Shown here one piece after another: positions 50,878 to 59,667 of a stretch of 64,000 nucleotides of DNA. The notes under the pieces were generated by a model. That model was not told the DNA's origin, did no database searches, and worked only from the letters and a program-made list of their open reading frames with translations. Source of the DNA: CAZXWK01 sp964644675 (GTDB lineage: Bacteria > Actinomycetota > Coriobacteriia > Anaerosomatales > JAAXUF01); NCBI GenBank assembly GCA_964644675.1, contig CAZXWK010000007.1:1-64000 (forward strand). The letters are read 5' to 3'. Within the stretch, counting starts at the first letter, position 1; each line of letters opens with the position of its first letter. The position numbers and the translations under genes are program-made.

Positions 50878-52168
50878 GCGCGGGACCGCGGGAGCTGCGC
50901 CCGGCGCCGGCGTACCGGTGGCCGTGCGGACGCTCGGCTGCAAGGTGAACCGTGTCGAGAGCGAGGACATCGCCGCCGACCTGCTGGGCCGTGGAGCGCG
51001 GCTCGCGCCCGAGGACGAGGCGGCCGTCGTCATCGTCAACACCTGCACCGTCACCGGCGAGGCCGACGCCAAGGCTCGCAAGGCCGTGCGCCAGGCGCTC
51101 CGCGCTTCGCGCGGGCCGGTCGTCGTGGTGACCGGGTGCCTCGCCGCCGTCGACCGTGCCGCGCTTGAGGCGCTGGACGAGCGCGTGGTCGTCGAGCCCG
51201 CGAAGGAGCTGGTCGCGTCGCGCGTCGCCGAGCTGCTCGGCCTCGCGGACGAGCCGCACGCTCACGCGGTGCGCGCGGGCGAGGGCTTCCGAACCCGCGC
51301 GATGCTCAAGGTCGAGGACGGCTGCGACAACTTCTGCAGCTACTGCATCGTGCCCCACGCGCGCGGCGTGCCCCGCGGTGTACCGCTCGCCGACGTGGTC
51401 GCCGAGGCCGAGGCCCTCGTGGCGGCGGGGACCGGGGAGATCGTGCTCACCGGCATCAACCTGGGACGCTACCGCGACGAGGCCGTGCCCGACACCGACG
51501 CGCCGGCCGGCGTGGCGGACCTCGCGACGCTCGTACGCGCGGTCGCCGCGACCGGGATCGCGCGGCTGCGGCTCTCGAGCATCGAGCCGCCCGACCTCAC
51601 GTCGCGCCTGCTCGGCACGCTCGCCGAGACCCCCGCGGTCTGCCCGCATCTGCACGTGCCGCTGCAATCGGGCTCCGACGCCGTGCTGCGCGCGATGAAC
51701 CGCTCCTACACCGCCGAGCAGTTCGCGGGTTGGATCGCCGACGCGCGCACCGCGCTGCCCGGGCTCGCGGTGACGACCGACGTGCTCGCCGGCTTCCCCG
51801 GCGAGACCGACCAGCACGCCGCCGAGACGCTCGCGTTCGTCGAGCGCATCGGCTTTTCGAAGCTGCACGTGTTCCGCTACAGCGAGCGGCCGGGGACGCC
51901 GGCCGCGACGATGTCGGGCGCGGTGCCGCCCGAGGTCCGCGCGGAGCGCGCCGCCAAGCTGCGCGAGCTCGGCGAACGGATGCGCGCGGCGTACGTCGCG
52001 GCGCGGCAGGGCGGCGAGGCGGCGGTACTCGTCGAGCGGGTCGAGGACGGCGTCGCGACCGGCACGACCGAGGACTACCTGCGGGTTGAGCTGCCGGCGG
52101 CGGGGCGCGCGACGGGCGACGTGGTCGGGGTCGTTCTCGGCGAGCGGGGAGTGCGCGTCACGGGTTAG
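50870..52168 (+). CDS. mtaB: tRNA t6A37 methylthiotransferase MtaB
   Basis: A 432-residue radical SAM methylthiotransferase that converts t6A to ms2t6A at position 37. It has the auxiliary cluster Cys C24 (TLGCKVN), C59 (NTCTVT) and C90 (TGCLA), and radical SAM motif C152-x3-C156-x2-C159. A C-terminal TRAM-like stretch follows. GTG 50870 overlaps the rsmE stop; GGAGGG lies 13 bases upstream. Confidence 0.93.
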   Translation: MSERGTAGAAPGAGVPVAVRTLGCKVNRVESEDIAADLLGRGARLAPEDEAAVVIVNTCTVTGEADAKARKAVRQALRASRGPVVVVTGCLAAVDRAALEALDERVVVEPAKELVASRVAELLGLADEPHAHAVRAGEGFRTRAMLKVEDGCDNFCSYCIVPHARGVPRGVPLADVVAEAEALVAAGTGEIVLTGINLGRYRDEAVPDTDAPAGVADLATLVRAVAATGIARLRLSSIEPPDLTSRLLGTLAETPAVCPHLHVPLQSGSDAVLRAMNRSYTAEQFAGWIADARTALPGLAVTTDVLAGFPGETDQHAAETLAFVERIGFSKLHVFRYSERPGTPAATMSGAVPPEVRAERAAKLRELGERMRAAYVAARQGGEAAVLVERVEDGVATGTTEDYLRVELPAAGRATGDVVGVVLGERGVRVTG

Positions 52169-52191
52169 GCGGCCCGCGCCGCTCACGGTGC

Positions 52192-52197
52192 TAGAAT
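52192..52197 (+). promoter_or_regulatory. Likely -10 box ahead of phoH
   Basis: TAGAAT, 81 bases before the phoH start. No good -35. Confidence 0.4.
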
Positions 52198-52203
52198 CTC
52201 CCT

Positions 52204-52221
52204 AGGCGTCTGGGCACGCCT
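52204..52221 (+). other. Small hairpin at the predicted 5' end of the phoH mRNA
   Basis: AGGCGT and ACGCCT with a 6-base loop, followed by TTTCG. It could stabilise the 5' end or terminate transcripts coming from mtaB. Confidence 0.3.
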
Positions 52222-52277
52222 TTCGCTGTCCACACGCCCCACGAGAACCGTCACGAAACCGAGGTGCGCACGCCCCC

Positions 52278-53252
52278 GTGGAATCCACCCAGATCCGGCT
52301 CGTCGTCCCGCCCGAGCTCGACATGACGCGCCTGCTCGGCCAGGGAGACAGCCTGCTCCGCCTCATCGAGGACCAGTTCGAGTCCGACATCGCGGTCCGA
52401 GGCAACCAGATCACCATCGCCGGTGACCCCAACGACTCCCAGACCGTCTCGTCGCTCTTCGCCGAGATGATCAAGCTCGTCGAGCGCGGCGAGAACCTCT
52501 CGGCAGAGACCGTCGAGCGCTCCATCGAGCTCGTGAAGCACGGCGAGTGCACGCCGACGACGCTGCACGGCGACGTCATCCTCACGCACAAGGGCCGCGC
52601 GATCCGTCCCAAGACCGCCGGCCAGAAGCGCTACGTCGACGCGATCCGCAAGAACACGGTGACCTTCGGGATCGGCCCCGCCGGTACCGGCAAGACCTAC
52701 CTCGCGATGGCGATGGCGGTGACCGCCCTCAAGCACAAGGAGGTCGGCCGCATCATCCTCACGCGCCCCGCGGTCGAGGCCGGCGAGTCGCTCGGCTTCT
52801 TGCCGGGCACGCTCACCGAGAAGGTCGACCCGTACCTGCGCCCGCTCTACGACGCGCTCTTCGACATGATGGATGCCGAGAAGTCCACGGCGCTCACCGA
52901 GAAGGGCGTCATCGAGATCGCGCCGCTGGCCTACATGCGCGGCCGCACCCTCAACGACTCCTTCGTCATCCTCGACGAGGCGCAGAACACGAGCCCCGAG
53001 CAGATGAAGATGTTCCTCACCCGCCTGGGGTTCGGCTCCAAGATCGTCATCACCGGCGACGTCACCCAGGTCGACCTGCCCAAGGGCGCGTCGGGCCTCA
53101 AGCAGGTCCGGAGCATCCTGGGCGGCGTGCCCGACATCGAGTTCTGCGACCTGACGGGCAAGGACGTCGTGCGCCACAAGCTCGTGCAGCGCATCGTCAC
53201 CGCGTACGCCAAGCACGACGAGCTCGTCGCCGCCGAGGAGGCGAAGGCGTAA
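52278..53252 (+). CDS. phoH: PhoH-like ATPase
   Basis: A 324-residue cytoplasmic P-loop protein of the PhoH/YbeZ family, linked to RNA metabolism with YbeY. It has the Walker A GIGPAGTGKTYLA, DEAQNT (Walker B) and GDVTQVDLP; an N-terminal KH-like region precedes it. It stands two genes ahead of ybeY, the usual functional partner. Confidence 0.94.
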   Translation: MESTQIRLVVPPELDMTRLLGQGDSLLRLIEDQFESDIAVRGNQITIAGDPNDSQTVSSLFAEMIKLVERGENLSAETVERSIELVKHGECTPTTLHGDVILTHKGRAIRPKTAGQKRYVDAIRKNTVTFGIGPAGTGKTYLAMAMAVTALKHKEVGRIILTRPAVEAGESLGFLPGTLTEKVDPYLRPLYDALFDMMDAEKSTALTEKGVIEIAPLAYMRGRTLNDSFVILDEAQNTSPEQMKMFLTRLGFGSKIVITGDVTQVDLPKGASGLKQVRSILGGVPDIEFCDLTGKDVVRHKLVQRIVTAYAKHDELVAAEEAKA

Positions 53253-53261
53253 GCCTCGGCC

Positions 53262-54299
53262 ATGAGCCGCTACCACGAGATCACCAGCCGAGCGCTCGCG
53301 CGGCTTCCGCATCGCTTCCAGACGCCGGTCGGCGGCCGCGTCATCGTGTTCTGGCTCGTCGCCGGGATCTCGTTCACGATCGTGCTCATCGGCGCGGGCG
53401 CCGCGCTTCTCGGCGACATGGTGGACGGCACGCCGCTCTCGCTCGCCGCGACCTCGGCGCTGTGGGGCGCGGTCGGCGCGGCCACGGCGACGCTGCTCGC
53501 GCTCATCGTCGTGCCGTTCCTGCGCGACGGGCTCGGCCTGGCCGAGGACATCAAGCTCCTCGAGGCCGCCAGCCCGGCCCACCCGCTCATGAAGGAGCTC
53601 ATCACCAAGGCCCCGGGCACCTACACGCACTCGGTCGCGACCGCGAACCTCGCCGAGGCCGCCGCCGAGGAGATCGGCGCCGACCCGCTCGTCGTGCGCG
53701 TGGGCTCCTACTACCACGACATCGGCAAGATCCGCCGCCCGGTCTTCTTCTTCGAGAACCAGCGCAACGGCTGCAACCCGCACGACGAGGCCAAGCCGAC
53801 CCTCTCGGCGCTCATCATCACGGCGCACGTGGGGGACGGCAGCCAGCTCGCCGAGGAGTACCGCCTGCCGCCGCGCATCCAGGCGATCATCCGGCAGCAC
53901 CACGGCACGAGCCTCGTGCGCTACTTCTACAACAAGGCCGCGGCGCAGGACGCCGCCGTCTACGAGTCGGACTTCCGCTACCAGGGCGAGCGTCCCACCA
54001 GCCGAGAAGCCGCGATCGTCATGCTCGCCGACAGCAGCGAGGCCGCGGTCCGCGCGCTCAAGGACCCGAGCGAGCCGCGCGTCGAGGCCGTGGTGCGCGC
54101 CATCGTCGCCGAGAAGACCGCCGATCACCAGCTCGAGCTCTCGGAGCTGACCGACGACGAGATCGAGCGCGTCGTGGGAATCTACTCGCGGATGCTCGTG
54201 AGCATGTACCACGCGCGCTGCGAGTACCCCGCCGCGCCGCAGCGACTTGTGGAGGAGGCCGCCCGTGCTGATCAGCATCGTGAGCCATCGCGAGCCTGA
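53262..54299 (+). CDS. HD-domain phosphodiesterase related to PgpH, short form
   Basis: A 345-residue membrane protein. The C-terminal HD domain (about 105-300) has the PgpH motif set: PGTYTHSVATANLAEAAAEEIG, SYYHDIGKIRRPVFFFENQ, IITAHV, IRQHHGTSLVRYFYNKA. PgpH hydrolyses c-di-AMP. Only two membrane helices (about 28-50 and 65-85) precede it; the extracellular 7TMR-HDED domain and the rest of the seven-helix sensor, present in the roughly 700-residue protein, are missing. The position between phoH and ybeY is the normal one. It overlaps ybeY by 35 bases. Confidence 0.87.
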   Translation: MSRYHEITSRALARLPHRFQTPVGGRVIVFWLVAGISFTIVLIGAGAALLGDMVDGTPLSLAATSALWGAVGAATATLLALIVVPFLRDGLGLAEDIKLLEAASPAHPLMKELITKAPGTYTHSVATANLAEAAAEEIGADPLVVRVGSYYHDIGKIRRPVFFFENQRNGCNPHDEAKPTLSALIITAHVGDGSQLAEEYRLPPRIQAIIRQHHGTSLVRYFYNKAAAQDAAVYESDFRYQGERPTSREAAIVMLADSSEAAVRALKDPSEPRVEAVVRAIVAEKTADHQLELSELTDDEIERVVGIYSRMLVSMYHARCEYPAAPQRLVEEAARADQHREPSRA

Positions 54300-54714
54300 G
54301 CCGCTCGACCTGTCCGCCTTCGAGCGGCTCGCCGCCTTCGCGCTCGAGCGCGAAGACGCGCCCGAGAACTGCGAGCTGTCGATCGCGGTCGTCGACCTCG
54401 ACGAGATGTCGCAGCTCAACGAGCAGTATCGCGGCAAGGAAGGTCCGACCGACGTGCTGTCGTTCGGCTGCGACGACCCGTGCGCGGTGCTCGGCCCGGA
54501 CGAGCCTGTCACGCTCGGCGACGTGGTGATCGCGCCCGCGGTCGCCGAGACGCAGGCCGCCGAGTACGGCCACACGGTCGAGGAGGAGCTCAACCTGCTC
54601 CTCGTCCACGGCGTGCTGCACCTGCTCGGCTACGAACACGAGGAAGACGACGAGGCGGCGGCGATGCAGGCGCGCGAACGCGCGATCCTGATCGCGTGGT
54701 CGGCAGCGAGCTAG
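54265..54714 (+). CDS. ybeY: Endoribonuclease YbeY
   Basis: A 149-residue zinc-dependent RNase for 16S rRNA 3' maturation and ribosome quality control. It has the metal motif H-G-V-L-H-L-L-G-Y-E-H-E-E-D (family HGxLHLxGYDH) and LNEQYRGKEGPTDVLSF. GTG 54265 is chosen because GGAGGAGG lies six bases upstream; an earlier TTG (54247) lies before that box. Confidence 0.94.
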   Translation: MLISIVSHREPEPLDLSAFERLAAFALEREDAPENCELSIAVVDLDEMSQLNEQYRGKEGPTDVLSFGCDDPCAVLGPDEPVTLGDVVIAPAVAETQAAEYGHTVEEELNLLLVHGVLHLLGYEHEEDDEAAAMQARERAILIAWSAAS

Positions 54715-54715
54715 C

Positions 54716-55426
54716 GTGGCGCCCATGCGCTCGCGCTCCATCCTCTGGAGCTTCAACTACGCGATCGAAGGTATCGTCTACGCGCTGCGCACCCAGCGCA
54801 ACATGCGCATCCACGTCTCGGCGGCGATCCTCACGCTGCTTGCGGCGATCGTGCTGGGCGTCGACCGGCTCGCGCTCGTCGCGATCGTCTTCGCGATCTC
54901 GCTCGTCTTCGTGACCGAGCTTGTGAACACCTCGATCGAGGCCGCCGTCGACATCGCGACCGACCACTACGACCCGCACGCCAAGATCGCGAAGGACGTC
55001 AGCGCGGGTGCCGTGCTCGTCGCGGCGATGAATGCGCTGGTGGTCGCGTACCTCACGCTCTTCGAACCGGTGCGGCGGGTCGCACAGGTGGGCCTCGGGC
55101 AGATCAGGCTGGCGCCGGCGAGCCTGACGATCGTCGCGATGGGGCTCGTGCTGCTCGCGGTGCTCGTGCTCAAGGCGCTCTCGCACGAGGGCACCTTCAT
55201 GCACGGCGGATGGCCGAGCGGGCACGCCGCACTCGCGTTCGGGGCCGCGTGGGCGATCGGCTTCATCACCGGCAGCGCGGCGGCCCTGGTCCTCGCGCTC
55301 GCGATCGCGGCGCTCGTCGCGCAGAGCCGCGTGGAGACCGAAGTGCACACGATCCCGCAGGCCGTGCTCGGCGCGGCGCTCGGCTCGCTCATAGTCATCG
55401 CCGTCTTTCAGGTATTCTTCCGATGA
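54716..55426 (+). CDS. DgkA-PAP2 fusion (undecaprenol/diacylglycerol kinase and lipid phosphatase)
   Basis: A 236-residue membrane protein joining two lipid enzymes. Residues about 10-120 are a DgkA-type kinase (SFNYAIEGIVYALRTQRNMRIH; FVTELVNTSIEAAVDIATDHYDPHAKIAKDVSAGAVL). Residues about 125-236 are a short PAP2 phosphatase with PSGHAAL and SRVETEVHTIPQAVLG. One half phosphorylates, the other dephosphorylates, polyprenol or diacylglycerol-type lipids, so it may tune the undecaprenyl-phosphate pool. GTG 54716 is one base after ybeY; ATG 54725 is an alternative. Confidence 0.85.
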   Translation: MAPMRSRSILWSFNYAIEGIVYALRTQRNMRIHVSAAILTLLAAIVLGVDRLALVAIVFAISLVFVTELVNTSIEAAVDIATDHYDPHAKIAKDVSAGAVLVAAMNALVVAYLTLFEPVRRVAQVGLGQIRLAPASLTIVAMGLVLLAVLVLKALSHEGTFMHGGWPSGHAALAFGAAWAIGFITGSAAALVLALAIAALVAQSRVETEVHTIPQAVLGAALGSLIVIAVFQVFFR

Positions 55427-55492
55427 AGGCCCACGCGGAGCCGTGCGCGGACCGTGGGCCCGGAACCGACGCCCCCGACCTGCGGAGACCGC

Positions 55493-56764
55493 GTGGCACT
55501 CGCTAGCATCCTCGTCGCACTCGCGCTCGGCGTCCTCGCCGCGGTGCTGGCGGCGTGCGAGACGGCCGTGATGGTGCTGCCGATCGGCCGCGTCCACCGT
55601 CTCGAGGAGGCGGAGGCCGCCGGGTCCGGCGCGTTGCTCCAGCTTTCGATGCGCCCGCACCGCCTACGCGCGGTCTCGGCGTTCGCCGCCGCGCTCGCGT
55701 TCGCCTCCGTGGTCGAGCTCGGCATCGTGCTCGGCGACGCGATACCGCTCACGCCGCTCGTTTCGGTCAGCCGCACGCTCTACGTCGCGCTGCTGCTGGT
55801 GGTCGTCTTCGCACTCGCGCAGTCGCTGCCACGCACGCTTGCGATCGCCAACCCCGAGCGCGTGGGGCTCGGCACCGCCGGCGTGGCCGCCGCGGTCACC
55901 GCCGCGCTCTACCCGCCCGTGCGCCTGCTCGGCGTGCCGTGGCGCTGGGCGCTCCACCTTGCCGCGGGCGAGGTCCTGCCCTCGGCGTGGGTGACCGGAG
56001 GAGAGTACCGTTCGGCCGACAACGACGAGGAGACCGAGCGCGAGGAGGCCGAGGAGGCGATTCTGGAGGCGGTCTCCGACTTCGCCGAGAAGGTCGTGCG
56101 CGAGGTGATGGTCCCGCGCACGGACATGAACGCGCTGCCCGATACGGCGACCGCCGCCGACGCCGTCGCGATGATCCACCGCACCGGCAACACCCGGCTG
56201 CCCGTCTACCACACCACGACCGACGACATCCGAGGCGTGCTCTACGCCAAGGACCTGCTCGTCGCGCTCGCCGAGAACCGTGCCGAGGGGCCGCTGCTCG
56301 CCATGGCGCGGCCGCCATACTTCGTGCCCGAGACCAAGCCCGTCGAGGAGCTGCTGCTCGAGATGCGCGTCAAGACGCACATCGCGATCGTCGCCGACGA
56401 GTATGGTGGTACCGCGGGCATCGTGACGCTCGAGGACCTGCTCGAGGAGATCGTCGGCGAGATCTCCGACGAGTACGACCGCGAGGAGCCCCTGCTCGTG
56501 GACCTGGGCGACGACCGCTACGTCGTCGACGCTCGCTGGCCCGTCGACGACCTCAACGAGCTCTTTGGGACCGACATCGAGACCGACGCCGACTCCGTGG
56601 GCGGACTCTTCACCGAGGTCGCGGGGAAGATTCCCGATGTGGGGGAGTCCGTCGAGATCGAGGGATTGAGACTGACCGTGACCGAGCTTTCCGGCACGCG
56701 GCTGTGCAAGCTGACCGTCGAACCGTCCGTGCGGGACACAGACGAAGGAGAGAGCGATGCGTAA
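55493..56764 (+). CDS. CNNM/CBS-domain transporter (CorC/HlyC family)
   Basis: A 423-residue membrane protein likely involved in magnesium or cobalt efflux. It has an N-terminal DUF21/CNNM membrane domain (about 1-165), a CBS pair (about 195-315, VREVMVPRTDMNALP; GNTRLPVYHTTTDDIRGVLYAKDLL; VADEYGGTAGIVTLEDLLEEIVGEI) and a CorC_HlyC domain (about 335-415). GTG 55493 is preceded by GGAG. Overlaps cdd by eight bases. Confidence 0.9.
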   Translation: MALASILVALALGVLAAVLAACETAVMVLPIGRVHRLEEAEAAGSGALLQLSMRPHRLRAVSAFAAALAFASVVELGIVLGDAIPLTPLVSVSRTLYVALLLVVVFALAQSLPRTLAIANPERVGLGTAGVAAAVTAALYPPVRLLGVPWRWALHLAAGEVLPSAWVTGGEYRSADNDEETEREEAEEAILEAVSDFAEKVVREVMVPRTDMNALPDTATAADAVAMIHRTGNTRLPVYHTTTDDIRGVLYAKDLLVALAENRAEGPLLAMARPPYFVPETKPVEELLLEMRVKTHIAIVADEYGGTAGIVTLEDLLEEIVGEISDEYDREEPLLVDLGDDRYVVDARWPVDDLNELFGTDIETDADSVGGLFTEVAGKIPDVGESVEIEGLRLTVTELSGTRLCKLTVEPSVRDTDEGESDA

Positions 56765-57176
56765 CCTCACCCAACCGGACCTGGCGCTGCTCGCGTTCGC
56801 GAGAGAGGCGCAGGAGAAGGCGTACGCGCCCTACTCCAGCTTCCGCGTGGGCGCGGCCGTCTACGCCAACGGCGAGATCTTCCAGGGCGTCAACATCGAG
56901 AACGCGAGCTACGGCGCGACGATCTGCGCCGAGCGCGCCGCGCTCGCGGCGGCGGTCTCTGCGGGCTGCACCGACATCACCGGCATCGCCGTGGTCGGAG
57001 ACTCGCAGTCGCCGACGACCCCCTGCGGCATCTGCCGCCAGGCGCTCGCCGAGTTCAACCCCGACCTGCGCGTCATCATGGGCGGCGTGACCGACGAGGT
57101 GCTCGTCATGACGCTCGACGAGCTGCTCCCCGAGGCCTTCGTGCGCGGCTTCCTCGACCAGGACGAGACGAAATAG
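56757..57176 (+). CDS. cdd: Cytidine deaminase
   Basis: A 139-residue zinc enzyme turning cytidine into uridine for pyrimidine salvage. It has NIENASYGATICAERAAL (zinc Cys and catalytic Glu) and TPCGICRQALAEF (two zinc Cys). It overlaps corC and is two bases before era. Works with deoC in nucleoside breakdown. Confidence 0.96.
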   Translation: MRNLTQPDLALLAFAREAQEKAYAPYSSFRVGAAVYANGEIFQGVNIENASYGATICAERAALAAAVSAGCTDITGIAVVGDSQSPTTPCGICRQALAEFNPDLRVIMGGVTDEVLVMTLDELLPEAFVRGFLDQDETK

Positions 57177-57177
57177 C

Positions 57178-58116
57178 GTGCCGAAACCACCCAAAGACAC
57201 GCCGAGAATGTCGGAGAGCGAGACCCGCAGCGGGTTCGTCGCCCTCGTCGGCCGGCCCAACGCCGGCAAGTCCACCCTCGCCAACGCGGTCGTGGGCTCC
57301 AAGGTCGCCATCACCTCCGACACGCCGCAGACCACCCGGCACCGCCTGCGCGCGGTGCTCGACCGCGACGACGCGCAGATCGTGCTCGTCGACACCCCGG
57401 GCCTGCATAAGCCGCACGACGCGCTGGGCGAGGAGCTGAACCGCTCGGCGCTCAAGGCGCTCGAGGACGTCGACGTGGTCGCGATGCTCGTCGACGCGCG
57501 CTCGCCCGTGGGCGGCGGCGACCGCTGGGTCGCGAGTCACGTCGCGCGGGTCAAGGGCGCGAAGAAGGTGCTCGTGCTCACCAAGGCCGACGTCGCGACC
57601 GAGAAGCAGGTCATGACGAACCTCTCGGCCGCGCGCAAGCTCGTCGACTTCGACGACGAGGTCGTCGTCTCGGCGCTGGAGGACTTCAACGTCGGCGGCT
57701 TCGTCGAGGCCGTCGTTCGCTACCTGCCCACCGGTCCGCGGTGGTTTCCGCGCGACATGCCCACAGACCAATCGCTCGAGGTCATGGTCGCCGAGTTCGT
57801 CCGCGAGAAGATCCTGCGCTCGACCCGCGACGAGGTGCCGCACGCGGTCGGCGTGGCCGTCGACGAGATCGACTACGACGAGAAGAGGGACCTCTGGTCC
57901 ATCCTGGCCACCATCTTCGTCGAGCGGGACTCGCAGAAGGGCATCATCATCGGGAAGGGCGGCGCGATGCTCAAGCAGCTCGGCACCGAGGCCCGCGAGG
58001 ACCTCGAGCGGCTGCTGGGCGGCCAGGTGTTCCTCAACCTCACCGTGAAGGTGAAGAAGGACTGGCGCCGCGACGCGTCGCAGATCCGCCGGTTCGGCTA
58101 CGGGGAAGGTGCGTAA
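57178..58116 (+). CDS. era: GTPase Era
   Basis: A 312-residue GTPase for 16S rRNA 3' end and 30S maturation. It has the G domain with GRPNAGKSTLANAVVG, TSDTPQTTRHR, DTPGLHKP and LTKAD, and the KH domain with IIIGKGGAMLKQLGTEAREDLERLLGGQVFLNLTVKVKKDWR. GTG 57178 starts a 17-residue extension; the internal ATG at 57208 is possible too. Confidence 0.96.
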   Translation: MPKPPKDTPRMSESETRSGFVALVGRPNAGKSTLANAVVGSKVAITSDTPQTTRHRLRAVLDRDDAQIVLVDTPGLHKPHDALGEELNRSALKALEDVDVVAMLVDARSPVGGGDRWVASHVARVKGAKKVLVLTKADVATEKQVMTNLSAARKLVDFDDEVVVSALEDFNVGGFVEAVVRYLPTGPRWFPRDMPTDQSLEVMVAEFVREKILRSTRDEVPHAVGVAVDEIDYDEKRDLWSILATIFVERDSQKGIIIGKGGAMLKQLGTEAREDLERLLGGQVFLNLTVKVKKDWRRDASQIRRFGYGEGA

Positions 58117-58119
58117 GGC

Positions 58120-58809
58120 ATGGACATCACCCTCGACGCCCTCGCCGGTTCGATCGACCAGACGCTCCTCAAGCCGACCACCGGCTTCGGTGGCGGCGCC
58201 GAGTGGATCACGGCCAACGCCGAGCAGGGCTTCGCGACGCTGTGCGTCTCGCCGTTCCTCGTCCCGGTCGCAGCGCAGCGGCTCGCGGGCTCGGAGACGC
58301 TGGTCTGCTCGGTCGCCGGCTTCCCTCTGGGCTACATCAACACCGAGAGCAAGGCCGAGGAGGCCGCGCACCTGGTCGAGCTGGGGTGCGCCGAAGTCGA
58401 CATGGTCATCCACATCGGCGCGCTGCTCGAGGGAGACGACGAATTCGTCCGCGACGACGTCGCCGCGGTCGTGCAGTCGGTGCGGCACGCGAGCGAGGGC
58501 CGGGGGCTGGTGAAGGTGATCCTGGAGACGGGGCACCTCTCCGACGAGGACATCACACGAGCGTGTGGGCTGTGCGTGGACGCCGGCGCGGACTTCGTGA
58601 AGACGTCCACGGGCTTCGGTCCGCGGGGCGCGAGCGTGCACGACGTCGAGCTCATGCGCGCCGCGGTCGGCCCGAACATCGGCGTAAAGGCGGCGGGCGG
58701 CATCCGCGATCTCGCGGCTGCGCTCGCGATGCTCGAAGCCGGCGCGAGCCGCATCGGCACCTCGGCGGGCGTCGAGATCCTCGCCGAGGCCTCCGCGCGC
58801 GGGATGTAG
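58120..58809 (+). CDS. deoC: Deoxyribose-phosphate aldolase
   Basis: A 229-residue class I aldolase cleaving deoxyribose-5-phosphate. The Schiff-base lysine lies in ADFVKTSTGFGPRGA, the second lysine in NIGVKAAGGIRD. It starts three bases after era; the era-deoC-recO order puts nucleoside catabolism beside repair genes. Confidence 0.95.
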   Translation: MDITLDALAGSIDQTLLKPTTGFGGGAEWITANAEQGFATLCVSPFLVPVAAQRLAGSETLVCSVAGFPLGYINTESKAEEAAHLVELGCAEVDMVIHIGALLEGDDEFVRDDVAAVVQSVRHASEGRGLVKVILETGHLSDEDITRACGLCVDAGADFVKTSTGFGPRGASVHDVELMRAAVGPNIGVKAAGGIRDLAAALAMLEAGASRIGTSAGVEILAEASARGM

Positions 58810-58818
58810 CGGTCCCTC

Positions 58819-59577
58819 GTGCCCGCGTACCCGCTCCACGCGCTCGTGCTGCGCAAGACCAAGCTCGGCGAGACCGACACCATCCTCACGCTGCTCGCCG
58901 ACGACGGCCGGCAGGTCCGCGCCGTCGCGAAGGGGCTGCGTAAGCCAGGGGGTCGCTTCGGCGCGCGGCTCGAGCCGTACGCGGTCGTCGACCTGCTCGT
59001 GCACACCGGCCGCTCGCTCGACGTGGTGACCGAGGCGCGCACGGTCTCGTCGCACGCGGCACTTCGCGAGGACTTCGACCGCTCGGCCGCCGCGGCGGTC
59101 GTCGCCGACGTGCTCGACAAGATGTCGGTCGAGGGACAGCCGGACCTGCAGCTCTTCGCGATGTCGGTGACGACCCTCGACGTCATGGAGAGCGCGCCGC
59201 TCGAGTCGCTCGCGCCGCTGGTGATCGCGTTCCTCGCCAAGGCGATGGCGATGCATGGCTACCGTCCGGAGCTCGAGACGTGCGCGAGCTGCGGCGGCGC
59301 CGTGGGGGAGGGGCGCGGCTTCTCGGTCGCGGCCGGCGGCGCGATCTGCGAGTCGTGCGGCGGCCTCGACGCCGGCGTCGTGCGGTTCTCGCCCGAGGGC
59401 CGCGCGTGGCTCGAGCGGCTGCTGCGCGCGCGTATGGCCGAGGTCCCCGAGCTCGGGATGCCGCCCGAGGCGGTCGCCGACTGCTTCGCGCTGATGCGCT
59501 CGTTCGTCGCCTACCACCTGCCCGCGCGGCTCAAGGCGCTCGACTTCTACGCGGGTGTCGTCGCCGAGCAGCGCTGA
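58819..59577 (+). CDS. recO: DNA repair protein RecO
   Basis: A 252-residue recombination mediator loading RecA with RecR. It has an N-terminal OB fold (ALVLRKTKLGETDTILTLLADDGRQVRAVAKGLRKPGGRFG) and a C-terminal zinc site (CASCGGAV...CESCGG). GTG 58819 is nine bases after deoC. Last gene of the run, followed by a strong hairpin. Confidence 0.94.
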   Translation: MPAYPLHALVLRKTKLGETDTILTLLADDGRQVRAVAKGLRKPGGRFGARLEPYAVVDLLVHTGRSLDVVTEARTVSSHAALREDFDRSAAAAVVADVLDKMSVEGQPDLQLFAMSVTTLDVMESAPLESLAPLVIAFLAKAMAMHGYRPELETCASCGGAVGEGRGFSVAAGGAICESCGGLDAGVVRFSPEGRAWLERLLRARMAEVPELGMPPEAVADCFALMRSFVAYHLPARLKALDFYAGVVAEQR

Positions 59578-59607
59578 CGCGCCGGATCGGGCTTAGCGAC
59601 GCGCACT

Positions 59608-59641
59608 GCGGCCCCCGCCGGGGACGCCGGGCGGGGGCCGC
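59608..59641. terminator. Bidirectional terminator between recO and bacterioferritin
   Basis: A perfect 12-bp stem (GCGGCCCCCGCC with GGCGGGGGCCGC) and a 10-base loop between convergent genes. No T tract. Confidence 0.65.
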
Positions 59642-59667
59642 TGGGTGGGTCGCGTGCTTCTCGGCAG

